64,000 nt of DNA from Incurvaria masculella (Eukaryota; Arthropoda; Insecta; Lepidoptera; Incurvariidae), in contig OX335652.1 in the NCBI GenBank assembly GCA_946894095.1, positions 6,533,001-6,597,000 of the forward strand. The letters run 5' to 3'. The notes below the pieces were generated by a model. It was not told the origin of the DNA and did no database searches. It worked only from the letters and a program-made list of their open reading frames with translations. Of the stretch, positions 23,790-35,110 are shown piece after piece. Position 1 is the first letter of the stretch; the number at the start of each line of letters is the position of its first letter. The position numbers and the translations under genes are program-made.

Positions 23790-25350
23790 TTCCGGGAGGT
23801 CACGACATTTTTGATCACGATAAGGTAAATGGCTGAATCTGGGTTCAAATGTTAGAGACCAACCCTCTGATGCTAAATATGTCGGTCTGCCCGTGCCAAG
23901 TGGTTGCGTTTTCTAGATTGGCTATATAAAATAGATGCTGGTATGTACCTGCTGATGAATGTACTGATTATCTGGAAACATTGATACCTATTAATTATAC
24001 AACAATAACCAGACGGTTTCTTAATTAAATACTTAAATATACCTAAAGTTATATCTGTAACCTAAATCGCCTATAACTACTAAATGCAACCAAAGATTTG
24101 TTCAGTTTTTGTATAGTGTAATCGAAAAGTAACTTCGGGATTTTGAAGCAGGAGGATGGTGGCAACACGGGCGTATAGGGTCAAATGAGAAAGGATTAAA
24201 GGACTAGGCCCAAATCTTGTGGGACGGTCAGCGATTGCTTTTCGAAAGGGATCCGTACAAATTGAGGGCGATGTTTCGGCAGGCCATTAGGGCCACCCGA
24301 CGAGGGTAGACGACTCCTGGGTGCGCTCTGGCATATACGAATGGTCGCCATCAATCAATGGACATGCTGGAAGCCGCGCCGGGCGGTGACCGATAACGAC
24401 TTGACGCTAATCTATCTGGGATGATTAAAATGTGTCGAACGTGTTCGGTTAGCGCATCTAAGATGAAGGATCTACGTTTTTTACTATAATAGATGAGGTG
24501 CCCGGCCGCGCTCGGGTCAATATCTGAAGAACAGCGCCGCCTACCGGGTCCAGTCGTATTTGAAAACCACTCAACACACAAAATTTCATTCCATTCGGTC
24601 CAGCCGTTTAGAAGGAGTTACGTGACAAACACACGTACGGGAGAATTGCATAGTATATAAAAATAAAATAAAAATAAAAATAATGTATGTATGTCTTTCG
24701 CTAATAACTTTCTTTTCATTTCTTTTCACGTTTCTGTTCACCTGAGTGCTTACATTCTACTGTGTTTTTGCCTTTTGTTTTTTTTTTATAATTAGACTAG
24801 GAGGTCGCGACAAAAATGGTAACGATAACGTAAATGGCTGAAACTGGGTTCACAGGATAAAGTACAACCCTCTGAAGCTAAATGTGTCAGTCTGCCTGTT
24901 CCAAGTGGTTGCGTTACGTAGATAAGGCGCCTGAAAAAGTAGTTATGGTGACAAAAAATACATATGATAAGGTAAATGGATGCAAATGACGAAGCATGAA
25001 AGTATCAATACATACTTGCTTAGCAATACAAAAACTGAACAAATCTTTGGTTGCATTTAGTAGTTATAGTCGATTTAGGTTACAGATAAAACTTTAGGTT
25101 TATTTAAGTATTTAATTAAGTAACCGTCTGGTTATTGTTGTATAATTAATAGGTATCAATGTTTTCCGATAATCAGTATATTCATCAGCAGGTATATACC
25201 AGCATCTATTTTATATAGCCAATCTAGAAAACGCAACCACTTGGGACGGGCAGACCGACATATTTAGCATTAGAGGGTTGGTCTCTAACATGTGAACCCT
25301 GATTCAGCCATTTACTTTATCGTGACCAAAAATGTCGTGACCTCCCGGAA
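23790..25350. mobile_element. 1.56-kb TIR element with TA flanks
   Basis: Left arm 23790-24116 and right arm 25026-25350 are inverted copies of ~325 bp, starting TTCCGGGAGGTCACGACA. TA stands on each side (23788-23789 and 25351-25352). The ~910 bp centre has no transposase frame. It contains a LINE-type tail (24491-24660) and a third, direct piece of the arm (24795-24925). The start of another relative (GACTAGGAGGTCGCGA) lies at the window's right edge. TA flanks suggest a Tc1/mariner-class origin. Confidence 0.75.
24491..24660 (+). repeat. LINE-type 3' tail inside the TIR element
   Basis: CTCGGGTCAATATCTGAAG...TTTCATTCCATTCGGTCCAG...GTGACAAACACACGTAC, followed by an A-rich (AAATA)n end. Same layout as 8443-8600. 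Confidence 0.55.
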
Positions 25351-25359
25351 TAAATTGAG

Positions 25360-26225
25360 ATATTAGTTAACCTGTTCAAATAGTCCGAATTTCCGCTCTG
25401 AACCCGAATTTACCATTAATTAAAATGCATGTACTCGGTCAGCACCCGAGTCCCGTTACCGAGTACCGAGACCAAAGGTTAAATGATACACTTCCTGTTA
25501 AACGTAAAAAAGAATGGTGTTTAAATACAACCTTTGATTCAATTTTGTTAGGGTTTTGTTTACTTAGTAGCTAGTAGACATCCTCAACTATGTTTGAATC
25601 TATACTCAAAACTATAACTAATTGTTTCCAAAAGTCAAAGTATTTCGACTGTTCATATTTTCATTCAACCGGATGTGTATCCTAAACTCTTTCTTCGACT
25701 GTACCCCTATTACCCGGACTGCTTCACGGCATGCCCTACAGTGCCGGACCTTGGTCAGCCGCTGTCAGCTAGAGCGGGCTGGGCATCATCTCATCGAGAC
25801 TTCGGGCGGCCGCTGCGTTCAACCACGTCAATCTCGGTGGCATCTGCACGTCTTTGGCTATGACTTCGTTTTTGAACCCCGACTATAATGCTGAGGGTGA
25901 CGTTTTCTTGGACCTGGATTCCTCTGAGTGGCCACATTCATCCACCAGAAGTACGTGGCAAATATTTTTCTTTGGGTTGTACCTACGCCCTGGCACGCAC
26001 TTGGCCACATTGCTCGGTTTGGGTGGCGGCAATAACCGGCAACGGAAAGAACAGCTACATAGAATTCGCTAAACGACATGTGGCTCGCAGATTGCGTCTT
26101 CGTGACTCACCGCCAGTGCGTGGTACTAGGTACTTAGGTACGCTCCAGAACGCTGCAATAGCTGCTAACCTCCTAACTCGTAAAGATGTATTTTTCGAGA
26201 CAAGTATTTATCTTATTGAATATGT
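25360..26225. other. Moderately GC-rich stretch without a supported gene
   Basis: Open frames of 62-183 codons overlap here on both strands. The longest (25888-26439) runs into a repeat element and its (CCGT)n tract, so it is not a gene. A degraded transposon coding region is possible but I recognise no motif. Confidence 0.35.
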
Positions 26226-26541
26226 CTTTTTGGGGTTCCGTACCCAAAGGGTGCCAAACGGAACCCTATTACTAAGTCTGCTAAACTGTCCGTCCGTTCG
26301 TCCGTCCGTCCGTCCGTCCGTCCGTCCGTCCGTCCGTCCGTCTGTCACATCCCAGGGCTGTATCTCAGGAACCGTAATAGGTGGACAGCTGAAATTTTCA
26401 CAGAGTGTGTATTTCTGTTGCCGTTATAACGACAAATAAAAAAAAAACAAATACAAAAAACGTGATTTCTTTGGGTAAAATCTTTTATAATGGTGCGAAA
26501 CCCTACGTGTGCGAGTCCGACTCGCACTTGGCCGGTTTTTT
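26226..26541 (+). repeat. GTTCCGTACC element, copy 12
   Basis: Full-length, with ~55 bp of (CCGT)n at 26288-26343. Confidence 0.85.
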
Positions 26542-26582
26542 TGTAATTTAGTTTTTTCCGTTTTCCGAATAAGGTGAGTGCC

Positions 26583-26820
26583 AGGAAAAGACCTTTACGA
26601 GCACATTGGACTGGATGGATAACAGCTTCGACCATATTTTTATTCAATGGAGTGGTACCAACCCAGGAGGCTATTACCCTACCACCTAGTTTGGTAAGGG
26701 TTCCAACAGTTATCCAACTCAGAAAGTGAAAGGAAGTGGTGCATGAACGGACGAGGATTCGGACCCATGGCCTCTGGTATCTAACGCAAATCGCCGCGTC
26801 TCTGAGCTGCCGGCCACTTG
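26583..26820 (-). repeat. SINE S1 copy with tRNA-like head
   Basis: On the - strand the head reads CAGCTCAGAGACGCGG (A-box like) and GGGTCCGAATCC (B box), then CACTTTCTGAGTTGGATAAC and the S1 body, which is shortened. Confidence 0.7.
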
Positions 26821-27179
26821 TTTGTAATTTCCATATGGTTTCCATTCTAGGACTTACATATAAATATACCCACTTACTACACAGAAAGTTCTGCTTACGC
26901 ATATGAAGCGTGTGCAGGTTGCCATGCCATTATCTTCCGCATTGAAATAGAAAACGACGATGAAAGTGTGAGTGCTCGTCAGCTGGTGTTTTGGAACGCA
27001 TCGGTCGCGGTCCGTTGCGAACGTACGACTGCGAAGCTCGTATTTCACTTTCGTTGACTCCGCTTCGGGCTTATTTACGTCGCCAGATGGGAGCGTGTTG
27101 ACGACTCGGCGGCCAAACACTTGGCGCTCATCATTCTTGGTTACTTGTCGGTTTGGGAAATAGATTCTTTGATGTGTTC

Positions 27180-27420
27180 TTTTAAGGGTTCCGTACCCAA
27201 ACGTTTCCAATGGGACCCTAATACTAAGCCTCCGTCCGTCCGTCCGTCAGTCCGTCAGTCCGTCAGTCCGTCAGTCCGTCAGTCCGTCAGTCCATCAGTC
27301 CGTCAGTCCGTCAGTCCGTCCGTCCGTCCGTCCGACCGTCCGTCCGTCCGTCCGTCCGTCAGCGGGCTGCATCTCAGCAGGTATACAGTTAAAATGTTTA
27401 CAGAGTGTGTATTTCTATTG
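27180..27420 (+). repeat. GTTCCGTACC element, copy 13, with expanded (CCGT/CAGT)n
   Basis: 3' truncated after GAGTGTGTATTTCTATTG. Its tract of CCGT mixed with CAGT units spans about 27231-27360, the longest in the window. Confidence 0.8.
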
Positions 27421-27480
27421 GGGAGCGTTCATAAACCACGTTGATTGGTTTGATCGGTCGTAGTTTATTTTATAGTCTTA

Positions 27481-28208
27481 GCTTGGTTTTCACCAAGTGT
27501 TGATTTATTTTAATCGACTCTTAAAGGACCTTTATTTTTAAACTGCTGATTACCGTGTGCTGGTATTGATTGCAAAATGTTAATAATAATAATAATAATA
27601 ATTCTTTATTTCAGACTAGAAGTCCATTGACACCAAAATTACATTTTAACAATACAACAAATAACTTTTTAAAACAGAAAACAAATCAAACATAAAAAAA
27701 AATATATATATATAAATCAACTGCGGTCACCGATGGCTCTAAAATGAAGGTGAGACCAAAATTTAAATATCCTTCCGGCCCCATCCTCCATAGCAACAAT
27801 AGCAGTCTGGTTATCAGTCTTGAATAAACGGTCACGGAAGCCAGCTACTCGCTTTCGGATAACAGCAGAGAAACTGTCCACCCTCGCCTCTGCGAACATA
27901 CCCGAGGCGCTGCAGTACCTGGGCAGACGAAGCAGATAGCGAAATGCATTATTGTACTGCACTCGCAGGGCATTGTATGCTCGTTGGGTGTAGTCAGTCC
28001 ACAACTGACACGTGTACAGTGACTGGCAGTAGGTTTTGAATAACAGAATTTTAACTTCGCGGGAGCACCGAGCAAACCGTCTCGCCAGCATATTCCCCAT
28101 GACCGCCAGTGAGCGCCGCTGTCGTTCAATATCCAGATCATCGTGCAACTTAAGAAAGTCCCTTAATATGTGGCGATTAAGCTAATCAGCGGTAGGTGAA
28201 AAAGGCCC
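27481..28208 (-). mobile_element. Harbinger-like MITE H2, split by a LINE
   Basis: The outer parts (27481-27575 and 28145-28208) are the two halves of the MITE seen intact at 32426-32583, in reverse. TTA flanks both ends (27478-27480 and 28209-28211). A LINE fragment separates the halves. Confidence 0.75.
27576..28144 (-). mobile_element. 5'-truncated LINE, C-terminal reverse-transcriptase fragment
   Basis: On the - strand, 28141 to about 27720 is open for ~140 codons: HDDLDIERQRRSL, LLFKTYCQSLYTCQLW, RVQYNNAFRYLLRLP and CSASGMFAEARV. These are the thumb/C-terminal motifs of insect non-LTR retrotransposon reverse transcriptases. The catalytic YADD part is missing. The frame ends near 27717; a short 3' UTR then leads to GAAATAAAGAA and a (TTA)n tail, the usual LINE 3' end. 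TGCAA on each side may be the target duplication. Dead on arrival: 5' truncated, no start. Confidence 0.8.
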
Positions 28209-28211
28209 TTA

Positions 28212-29189
28212 TCCATAATATTCGTTGAAAGGGAGGTATAATATCGTTTCACGCTCGATTCCATAACATTGCGACTTGAGCTGCAGACGGCTCGCTTCGG
28301 TGATCGTGCACCATCGATTGCATTTGGACAGGATTGTGTTCGCTGCGCTGTGCAACGTTTACTGTTTTCTTTTTTGGGACCGAAGCGGGCGAGGGATTCA
28401 TTGTGGTTTGTTTTCAGTTCCTGATTAATTGTATTCGGGCGGTGAAACCATTCGACGTGCAGTTTCAGCGTTTGCGCTTGTCTGCGCATGGAAATAATTG
28501 TTTTTTGCTTGAATATAACAAGCGTCCAACTGTCAGTTTACAGTTATTTATCTAGCTAACTGAAATGAAGCCACTGCAGTTTCACACGGTTTCTTAACCA
28601 TTAAGTAAACGATATTCTGAATGCACAGTTGATACTTAGGTAAGACACAAAGAAGTGCATACCCTGCGAACGCTTTTGACAAGTCGTCACCTCTAGGCTG
28701 AGTTAGTTCCACGAACTGAAACATGACTTTCCGAACTGAAAGGTGACTTTTCGAACTGAAAAATACCTTTCAGATTAATGAACTGGCCATAATTTTAATC
28801 AGTGATATAGATACAAAATATCAAACAATGAGGTAATTTATTTTCTGATAAATTATAGAGCCGAATCCTTTCCCTGGACCTGAACTAAATAAATCGTTAA
28901 CAAATATATTACAGTTAATGCTCTAACAAAATAAAAAACAACTTTATTTCTTTCTGTCCGAATCCCATTCAACTAAACGCGTCGCTAGGGTTTTACGACC
29001 CGCTCTTTCACTGTTTGCTCCAATTACCAACAACAGCAATAAAGCCGGCCACTTTGCGACGGGTCCCCTCCGCGCGCCCGCCGCGCCCGGCCTGGATGCG
29101 AGGCGCCTCTCCGGGACTACCACCTACCACTGCGCTGAGTGCACCCTGTACCGTACGCGACAAGAGAACGCCACATACGTTTCAATTGG
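28212..29189. other. No feature seen; GC-rich patch at 29040-29165
   Basis: Mostly AT-rich intron DNA. The GC-rich patch has no exon signals I can support. Confidence 0.4.
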
Positions 29190-29480
29190 TTTTTAGGGTT
29201 CCGTACCCAAAGGGTGAAAACGGAATTGCCTATTACTAAGCCTCCGCTGTCCGTCCGTCCGTGTCACAGGGCTGTATCTCATGAACCGTAATAGGTAGGC
29301 AGCTGAAAATTTCACTGAGTATGTATTTATTTTGCCGCTATAACAACCAATAGGTAAAATAAAATAATAATAAAAATGATAGGGGGGTTCCATACAAAAA
29401 ACGTGATTTTTTTGTGTTAAATCTTGTACGATGGTACGGAACCCTTCGTGTGCGAGTCCGACTCGCACTTGGCTGGTTTT
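29190..29480 (+). repeat. GTTCCGTACC element, copy 14
   Basis: Full-length; directly followed by a SINE. Confidence 0.85.
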
Positions 29481-29800
29481 TATGCAACCTGACATGGATG
29501 ACTAATACCACAGAACCACTGTTATGATATTAGCCCAATACACCCCTCACGAATGAATTATTTTTTATGCAACCTGACATGGATTACTTAGTCCACACAA
29601 CTACCGTTTTGATATTAGCCCAATACACCCCATTCACGAATGAATTATCTTTATGAGCACGGCTACATTGAACTGGGTGGAAAACACGGACAATTTTCCA
29701 TTGCCGCTTCGACCGTCTTTTCATCCAACCCGACCTTACCTAGTAGGGAAGGGGACCTACAGTTTTTCATGGATTCCGAACCGAGAGAAAGAGTTGCACC
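29481..29800 (-). repeat. SINE S1 copy with duplicated 3' end
   Basis: The ~85-bp 3' end (ATGCAACCTGACATGG...CACGAATGAATTAT) occurs twice in tandem (29481-29565 and 29566-29650) before the body continues. Confidence 0.75.
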
Positions 29801-30342
29801 CATTAGTCTTTATAAAGGTGCGTTGCATTCGTCAAATAGTATTTCGACGTAAGAATGTGTTGTTTATTTTAAAAAAAGCGGCATATACTAAAGTATTAAA
29901 ACCGTGTGAGCTTTTAAATTGTACTTGTTTTAGGGGATGTGGTAAATTTTTAACTTTCATTGCTTTAGCCTTGTTACATCTGCCACTAATGTTAGTTTTT
30001 CAATAAGCGAATACTTATAGTATATTGAATCTGCTGAGTCAGTTAAGGTGTTTATATTTTTAACCCGATCGCGCTGAGGATTGCTGTTTCTTCTTGTTCT
30101 TTGCATTCAACTATTCTGCCATAAAAATAATTTAGCAGCAAAATGTTGCTAGTAAGTTTATAATACCATGAATGTGAACGGAAAACGATATTTTTATTAT
30201 TAATCCGTTTGTAACGTGACTGGGGCTTTTCTGGGGCGTATGGTGCCAATGCAAAAAGTACCTAAATGGGAACTTTTTGCACACATCTTCAGAATTATCT
30301 AACCAACTCCAGCTTATCTTTGTAATTGTTGCATGAGATTGA

Positions 30343-30501
30343 GGGCCGAGTGCACGAAAGGACAAAAAATCAATATCAACGCCAACGTATGATTAAACGC
30401 GTCACTTTATATGGACAGTATGGAAGCAACTCCGTGGGGTTCACTAAAAGTGACGTGTTTGAACATTGATTACCTAAGCCGTCTCTTCGTGCAATCGGGG
30501 C
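30343..30501 (+). mobile_element. Harbinger-like MITE H1, copy 2
   Basis: GGGCCGAGTGCACGAAAGG to CGTGCAATCGGGGC, 159 bp. The flanking triplets (TGA/TAA) have diverged from TTA. Confidence 0.7.
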
Positions 30502-31008
30502 TAAATGTGCTCGCCCATATATTTGGTGTGTGCAATGGCAGACAGTAGCAACGAACGAATGTGGCGCCATCTACATTGACGCTTTAACCCGTTCCCTATA
30601 TCTAAACTTTTGGGCGTTCTTAATTTAAAATTACTTTTAATTTGTGACATTTACATTTGTAGAATGATCATTCTTTCCCGTCTCGCCGCGCTGTTCAAAA
30701 TGTCGCGCCGACGACTGGCACCACCGACATTTCCCTGCTCGGACCCCTTCGCTTTGTTGGGGGCTGTGGGCCGCGACTCGCTCTAGGGAACACGTTAATG
30801 ACTCATCCGAAATGTCGACAACGCTTCTTTCCCTATACCTTGTGAATTAACACGTATAGGTCGCGCACATTTTAGTTTGCTTGTTCTTCGAAATTTGTTG
30901 TCTGTGTTGACATATACATAGACTAGTGGCCCTCTGAGCTGTAGACCTCGCGAGTCTGGCTTTGCGATAGAATAATAAATAATATTATATAACGGGTAGA
31001 CTAGTAGA

Positions 31009-31752
31009 TAGGCAACTTCGATAATTTACGGGGCTTGGCCTTCGCTGTTCAAGCGGTTGGGTCACCATCAAATTCTAGAATGCTATATCAATATTTGTGC
31101 TGGCATCAAGTGGCTGGTGGCGAACATGAAAGGCCATCTGGCTTTACCATAGATTAGTATTGTATAGGGGGGTATTGATAGGCAACTTCGATAATTTACG
31201 GGGCTTGGCTTTCGCTGTTCAAGCGGTTGGGTCACCATCAAATTCTAGAATGCTATATCAATATTTGTGCTGGCATCAAGTGGCTGGTGGCGATCATGAA
31301 AGGCCATCTGGCTTTACCATAGATTAATATTGTATAGGGGGGTATTGATAGGCAACTTCGATAATTTACGAGGCTTGGCCTTCGCTGTTCAAGCGGTTGG
31401 GTCACCATCAAATTCTAGAATGCTATATCAATATTTGTGCTGGCATCAAGTGGCTGGTGGCGAACATGAAAGGCCATCTGGCTTTACCATAGATTAGTAT
31501 TGTATAGGGGGGTATTGATAGGCAACTTCGATAATTTACGGGGCTTGGCCTTCGCTGTTCAAGCGGTTGGGTCACCATCAAATTCTAGAATGTTATATCA
31601 ATATTTGTGCTGGCATCTAGTGGCTGGTGGCAAACATGAAAGGCATGCAAGGATAATTTACAGGGTTTGGCCTTCGCTGGCCAAGCGGTTGGGTCACCAG
31701 CAAATATCAATATTTGTGCTGCCATCTAGTGGCTGGGGGCGAACATGACAGG
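31009..31752 (+). repeat. 170-bp tandem array
   Basis: GGCAACTTCGATAATTTACG starts at 31011, 31181, 31351 and 31521: four units of exactly 170 bp, almost identical, then a shortened fifth unit (to 31752). The array lies in the large Popeye intron and ends about 55 bp before the next exon. Open frames in it are not genes. Confidence 0.9.
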
Positions 31753-31807
31753 CAAGTCCTCTAGCCCCAAGACCACGAGCTGTAACAGTCGGTGTGTTCG
31801 CTTGCAG

Positions 31808-31910
31808 GCTGGTGGTGTCGCAGAGCCAGCGCGCGCTGCACATCGTGTTCCCGCACCACTTCCTCGACTCGCCGGAGTGGTTCGGCGTCTCCACCGACGA
31901 CTACTTCCAG
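31808..31910 (+). CDS. bves: Popeye-domain protein, second exon in window
   Basis: Acceptor CTTGCAG, donor GTGGGT. 103 nt, entering in phase 2 and leaving in phase 0; joined to the previous exon it reads LAGKLVVSQSQRALHIVF. It holds FLDSPEW, the DSPE motif that is the conserved cAMP-contact signature of Popeye domains. That motif and the correct phase on both sides make this the strongest evidence for the gene. The exon is much more GC-rich than its surroundings. Confidence 0.9.
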
Positions 31911-32425
31911 GTGGGTTCCCCTCCCCCCCCTCACCGTCGTTGGATGTCGGAGGACTTACCTCGAGTCAGCTTCGGCTCTGGCCAGCTCGTTTTACGACAT
32001 GAGTTCTGGCTCCCGAAAACTGTATTGTCGCCCATCCAGTTACGCAGTGGTGGAATAACGTCGACCTCGTTTCGCCCAGTGATATTTTAGACACAAATAA
32101 GAAATGATGAGCCTATTGCTGTGCTATTGCCACTGAATGAGTACTATTGCTAGAGAGCAAATATTTTGCTTGATAGCATAACATCACGGAAGAGGTGGGT
32201 TTACTCACTACCTCGAAACTAGAAAGTCGGATTTAACCAACGCTTTCAGACAAGATGGAACAAGTTTTTCTATTTTAGACCGCAAAATTGGGATAAAAAA
32301 ATGTTGTACAATTATTTCTTTATTGACAACATTAGATGGAACTTGCCGCAGAAGTAGTGTAGCAGTAGAAATGTTTCACCTTCTTCAGCAAGTATTTTTT
32401 CCCTTTTACGTATTTATAGTATTTA
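31911..32425. other. Intron, no feature seen
   Basis: Nothing recognisable beyond ordinary intron sequence. Confidence 0.4.
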
Positions 32426-32583
32426 GGGCCTCTTTCACCTACTGCTGATTAGCTTAATTGCCACATATTAAGGGCCTTTCTTTGCAGCTTGCAATCAATA
32501 CCAGTACAAGATAATCAGCACTTTAGTAATGAAGGCCCTTTCGGTGGCGATTAAAATAAATCAGCACTTGGTGAAAACCAGGC
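32426..32583 (+). mobile_element. Harbinger-like MITE H2, intact copy
   Basis: GGGCCTCTTTCACCTACTGC at the left and CACTTGGTGAAAACCAGGC at the right are imperfect inverted ends. The left flank is TTA and the right TTG. Confidence 0.75.
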
Positions 32584-32816
32584 TTGTTATTAACGGTTGG
32601 TGGCGGCAGCGGCGACTCGCAAAATCGGGTCTACCGGTCGGTACAAGAAGGTCCATAACAGTGACAGTCCCGATATATCGGTACTGATGGCAAACCTATT
32701 CTTAAGTCATTTTCGCAACGATATATATGTCTTAACAATAAAATTATAAACCAGATGGAATCCTCGGTGGGCGGTTGTGTGAAGGTTGTAAGCAAGCGCC
32801 GGTGTGTCGGTCGCAG

Positions 32817-32957
32817 GTGTCCATAATGGCGATGGAGGAGTCGCGCGTGCTGGTGTGGCACCGCGACAAGCTCAAGCTGTCGATCATGTCGGACGCGTTC
32901 CTGCAGGCCGTGTTCGACCACATCCTCGGCCGCGACGTCGTGCACAAGCTCATGCAG
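32817..32957 (+). CDS. bves: Popeye-domain protein, third exon in window
   Basis: Acceptor GGTCGCAG, donor CAG/GTGACG. 141 nt, phase 0 on both sides, 47 codons. It reads VSIMAMEESRVLVWHRDKL, then LQAVFDHILGRDVVHKL. The RVLVWHRDKL and F.HILG.DVV stretches are typical of the end of the Popeye domain in this family. Upstream in the intron sits an intact MITE (32426-32583). Confidence 0.9.
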
Positions 32958-33050
32958 GTGACGACACCTGCGTTTCCTTTATCTACCAGCTGAGGTAGCC
33001 GTCACCGCTCGGGTCAATGTCGTTTTAGAGTGATGTCGGGCTGAATAATT

Positions 33051-33414
33051 TCCAGAGCCTGTAGTCCCAGTTGTCACCTAAATTGGCGTTTACGGCAAAC
33101 CTATCGACTGGCGTTTTTAATTGTATGGAGAAATTGAAGAGCGCGCGCAGTGGGCGTTAATCGAACTAACATTTGCGAGTCCGAGTTTGATTTGACAGCT
33201 CACTCAATGTTGCCGTAAACACGTCGACGTTGTCGTTTACAACGATTTCGCGTTTTCGTACAAATCGGAAGTCCGAGTTTGACTGACAGCTTCAAGAAGT
33301 TAAACCACAGAATATCTAGTAAAAACTTGTATGGAGTTTGACGTTTTTACGGAAAACGCCAGTCGATCGGTTTGCCGTAAACGCCAATTTAAGTGAGAAC
33401 TCAGACTGACTCTG
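33051..33414 (+). mobile_element. TIR element M3, copy 3
   Basis: CAGAGCCTGTAGTCCC at the left, GACTGACTCTGG at the right; inner TIRs TTGGCGTTTACGGCAAACC and its complement. It lies ~95 bp after the exon ending at 32957. Confidence 0.75.
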
Positions 33415-33479
33415 GCATTAACTTTTACTGGATATTGTATGAGTTTCTCATGCAAACTTTCATCCGCTATTTAAGTCTA

Positions 33480-33633
33480 CTTTTTGACACAAAAGGTAGC
33501 AGAAAATTTATTCTATCCTTCCCCAAGCTCCAAACTATCTCTATACCGAAATTTATTAGAAATGGGTGCAGCGGTTTAGGCGTGAAAACGTAACGGACAG
33601 AGTTACTCTCGCATTTATAATATTAGTATGGAT
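33480..33633 (+). repeat. LINE-type 3' tail (RTE-like)
   Basis: GGTGCAGCGGTTTAGGCGTG followed by GTAACGGACAGAGTTACT and ATTTATAATATTAGTATGG is the usual wording of RTE-class LINE 3' ends in moths. No coding part. Confidence 0.6.
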
Positions 33634-34326
33634 TCCAATAGTAAGAACAGTACAAATATTACCATCTAAACTGCCCTACAGGCTGTATCATAGGACTAGG
33701 AGTATATTTTCGCATCTATAGCTACTAACACGAACCGTCAGTTTAACATTTTATTACTGCAACATAAATGTCAAAGAATACATTTGCAGTAAAGATAACG
33801 ACACTTTTTGTTTTTTGTTATTAACCGACATCAAAAAAGGAGGACGTTCTCAATTCATCTGTTTGTATGTATGATATCTCCGCAAATTGTCAACCGATTT
33901 GAAAAAAAAAATTCTCATTAGTAGGGTACCACCCCTGTACCAAGTACGTAATTACATACATATTGTGTACATTTAACGTAATCTCATTGCCTATTTGCTT
34001 GTACAGCTGTTGGTTGCCCTAACAAATATTGACACGGCTACAGGGCATTGTACTTAACCCTTTCGTACTAATTAGGTGAAGCGATACAGTGCTGCTCTTG
34101 TTATAGCTCTAATCAGGTGTAATTAAAAATAATAAACATGATAATATGAGGATGAGTTACATGTCTTGTTACTTATGCAAACGGGCAAGCAAACTGTCCA
34201 AAGGATAATGGGTCGTGAACACAGATTAATTACCCTAGGTACATTTGCCTTGCCTTTCGTAATTCAAATGGGTGGGCCAAAAGTACGGGGTTAAAACATA
34301 AAATATGATATTGGCACTGACATTTA

Positions 34327-34475
34327 GGGCCGAGTGCACGAAAGAACAAAAAATCAAAATCAACGTCAAAGTATGATCAAACACGTCACTTTGTGTGGAC
34401 AGTATGGAAGGAACTCTATGCGGTTCACTAAAAGTGACGTGTTTGAACATTGATTAACTCAGCTGTTTCTTCGGC
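34327..34475 (+). mobile_element. Harbinger-like MITE H1, copy 3 (right end lost)
   Basis: TTA flank, GGGCCGAGTGCACGAAAG start, then the family body. The last ~12 bp (GCAATCGGGG) are deleted. Confidence 0.7.
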
Positions 34476-35000
34476 TATTTAAATACGGTTTCTAACTCCT
34501 CATGTTCTGAAGTAATGAGAAGTGCCCCCGAAAGAGCCCATCTTTGTGAAGATGTAAATGGCAGTCATTTAGGTGGCGTAATATTTAAAACCTTATTCCA
34601 AAATATCTTCATGAATTATATTTTATTATGTGAATATATTTTTTTTATTGTTTATTCATCATCCATTGACAGTACACTGCACTCTGTTTTTTCATATTTT
34701 AACATTTAACATGATATCCATTTAGGATTAATAATAAAATGATGTTATAACCAGTTGCAACCCCTTCGTGACTTATGCCCCACCCAATAGTACATATTTT
34801 ACTTAAGTATATACTGTATAGTATATACTGAAAGGATGTGACTGAAATTTGCAAGAAAGTTTAAATAACTCATCATAATATTCAATACTATTTGCATTTC
34901 AGGTAAATTACATTTGGATGTTAATGCAATACACATGTGTTTGTGAGTTTTTTGTTTGCTGAACTTGTGTTTGAATAAATAGGTAGTATTACTATTATTT
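34476..35000. other. Intron, no feature seen
   Basis: AT-rich; a small TATACTGTATAGTATA palindrome near 34810 only. Confidence 0.4.
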
Positions 35001-35004
35001 GTTT

Positions 35005-35110
35005 GGACGCCCGGCCAACTACTGAATGGTCACCCATCCAGAACCTGACCGATATCAGTATTGCGTAACCTCCATGTTCCCACACCGAGGCGTCACGCCA
35101 CTGAGCCAAT
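35005..35110 (-). repeat. 5S-rRNA-like SINE head
   Basis: On the - strand: GGCTCAGTGGCGTGACGCC, then GGTTCTGGATGGGTGACC, which is the 5S-like promoter region seen in S1 copies at 14430 and 54908. The body does not follow clearly. Confidence 0.6.

Noticed and set aside
25888..26439. 183-codon open frame
   Set aside because: Its last third is a GTTCCGTACC element with a (CCGT)n tract, which yields artificial RPSVRPSV repeats; no domain in the rest.
27240..27360. CRISPR-like regular repeats
   Set aside because: A tetranucleotide microsatellite within a mobile element; no spacers.
27121..27444. Open frame with PSVRQSVSPSVRQ repeats
   Set aside because: Translation of the CCGT/CAGT microsatellite, not a repeat protein.
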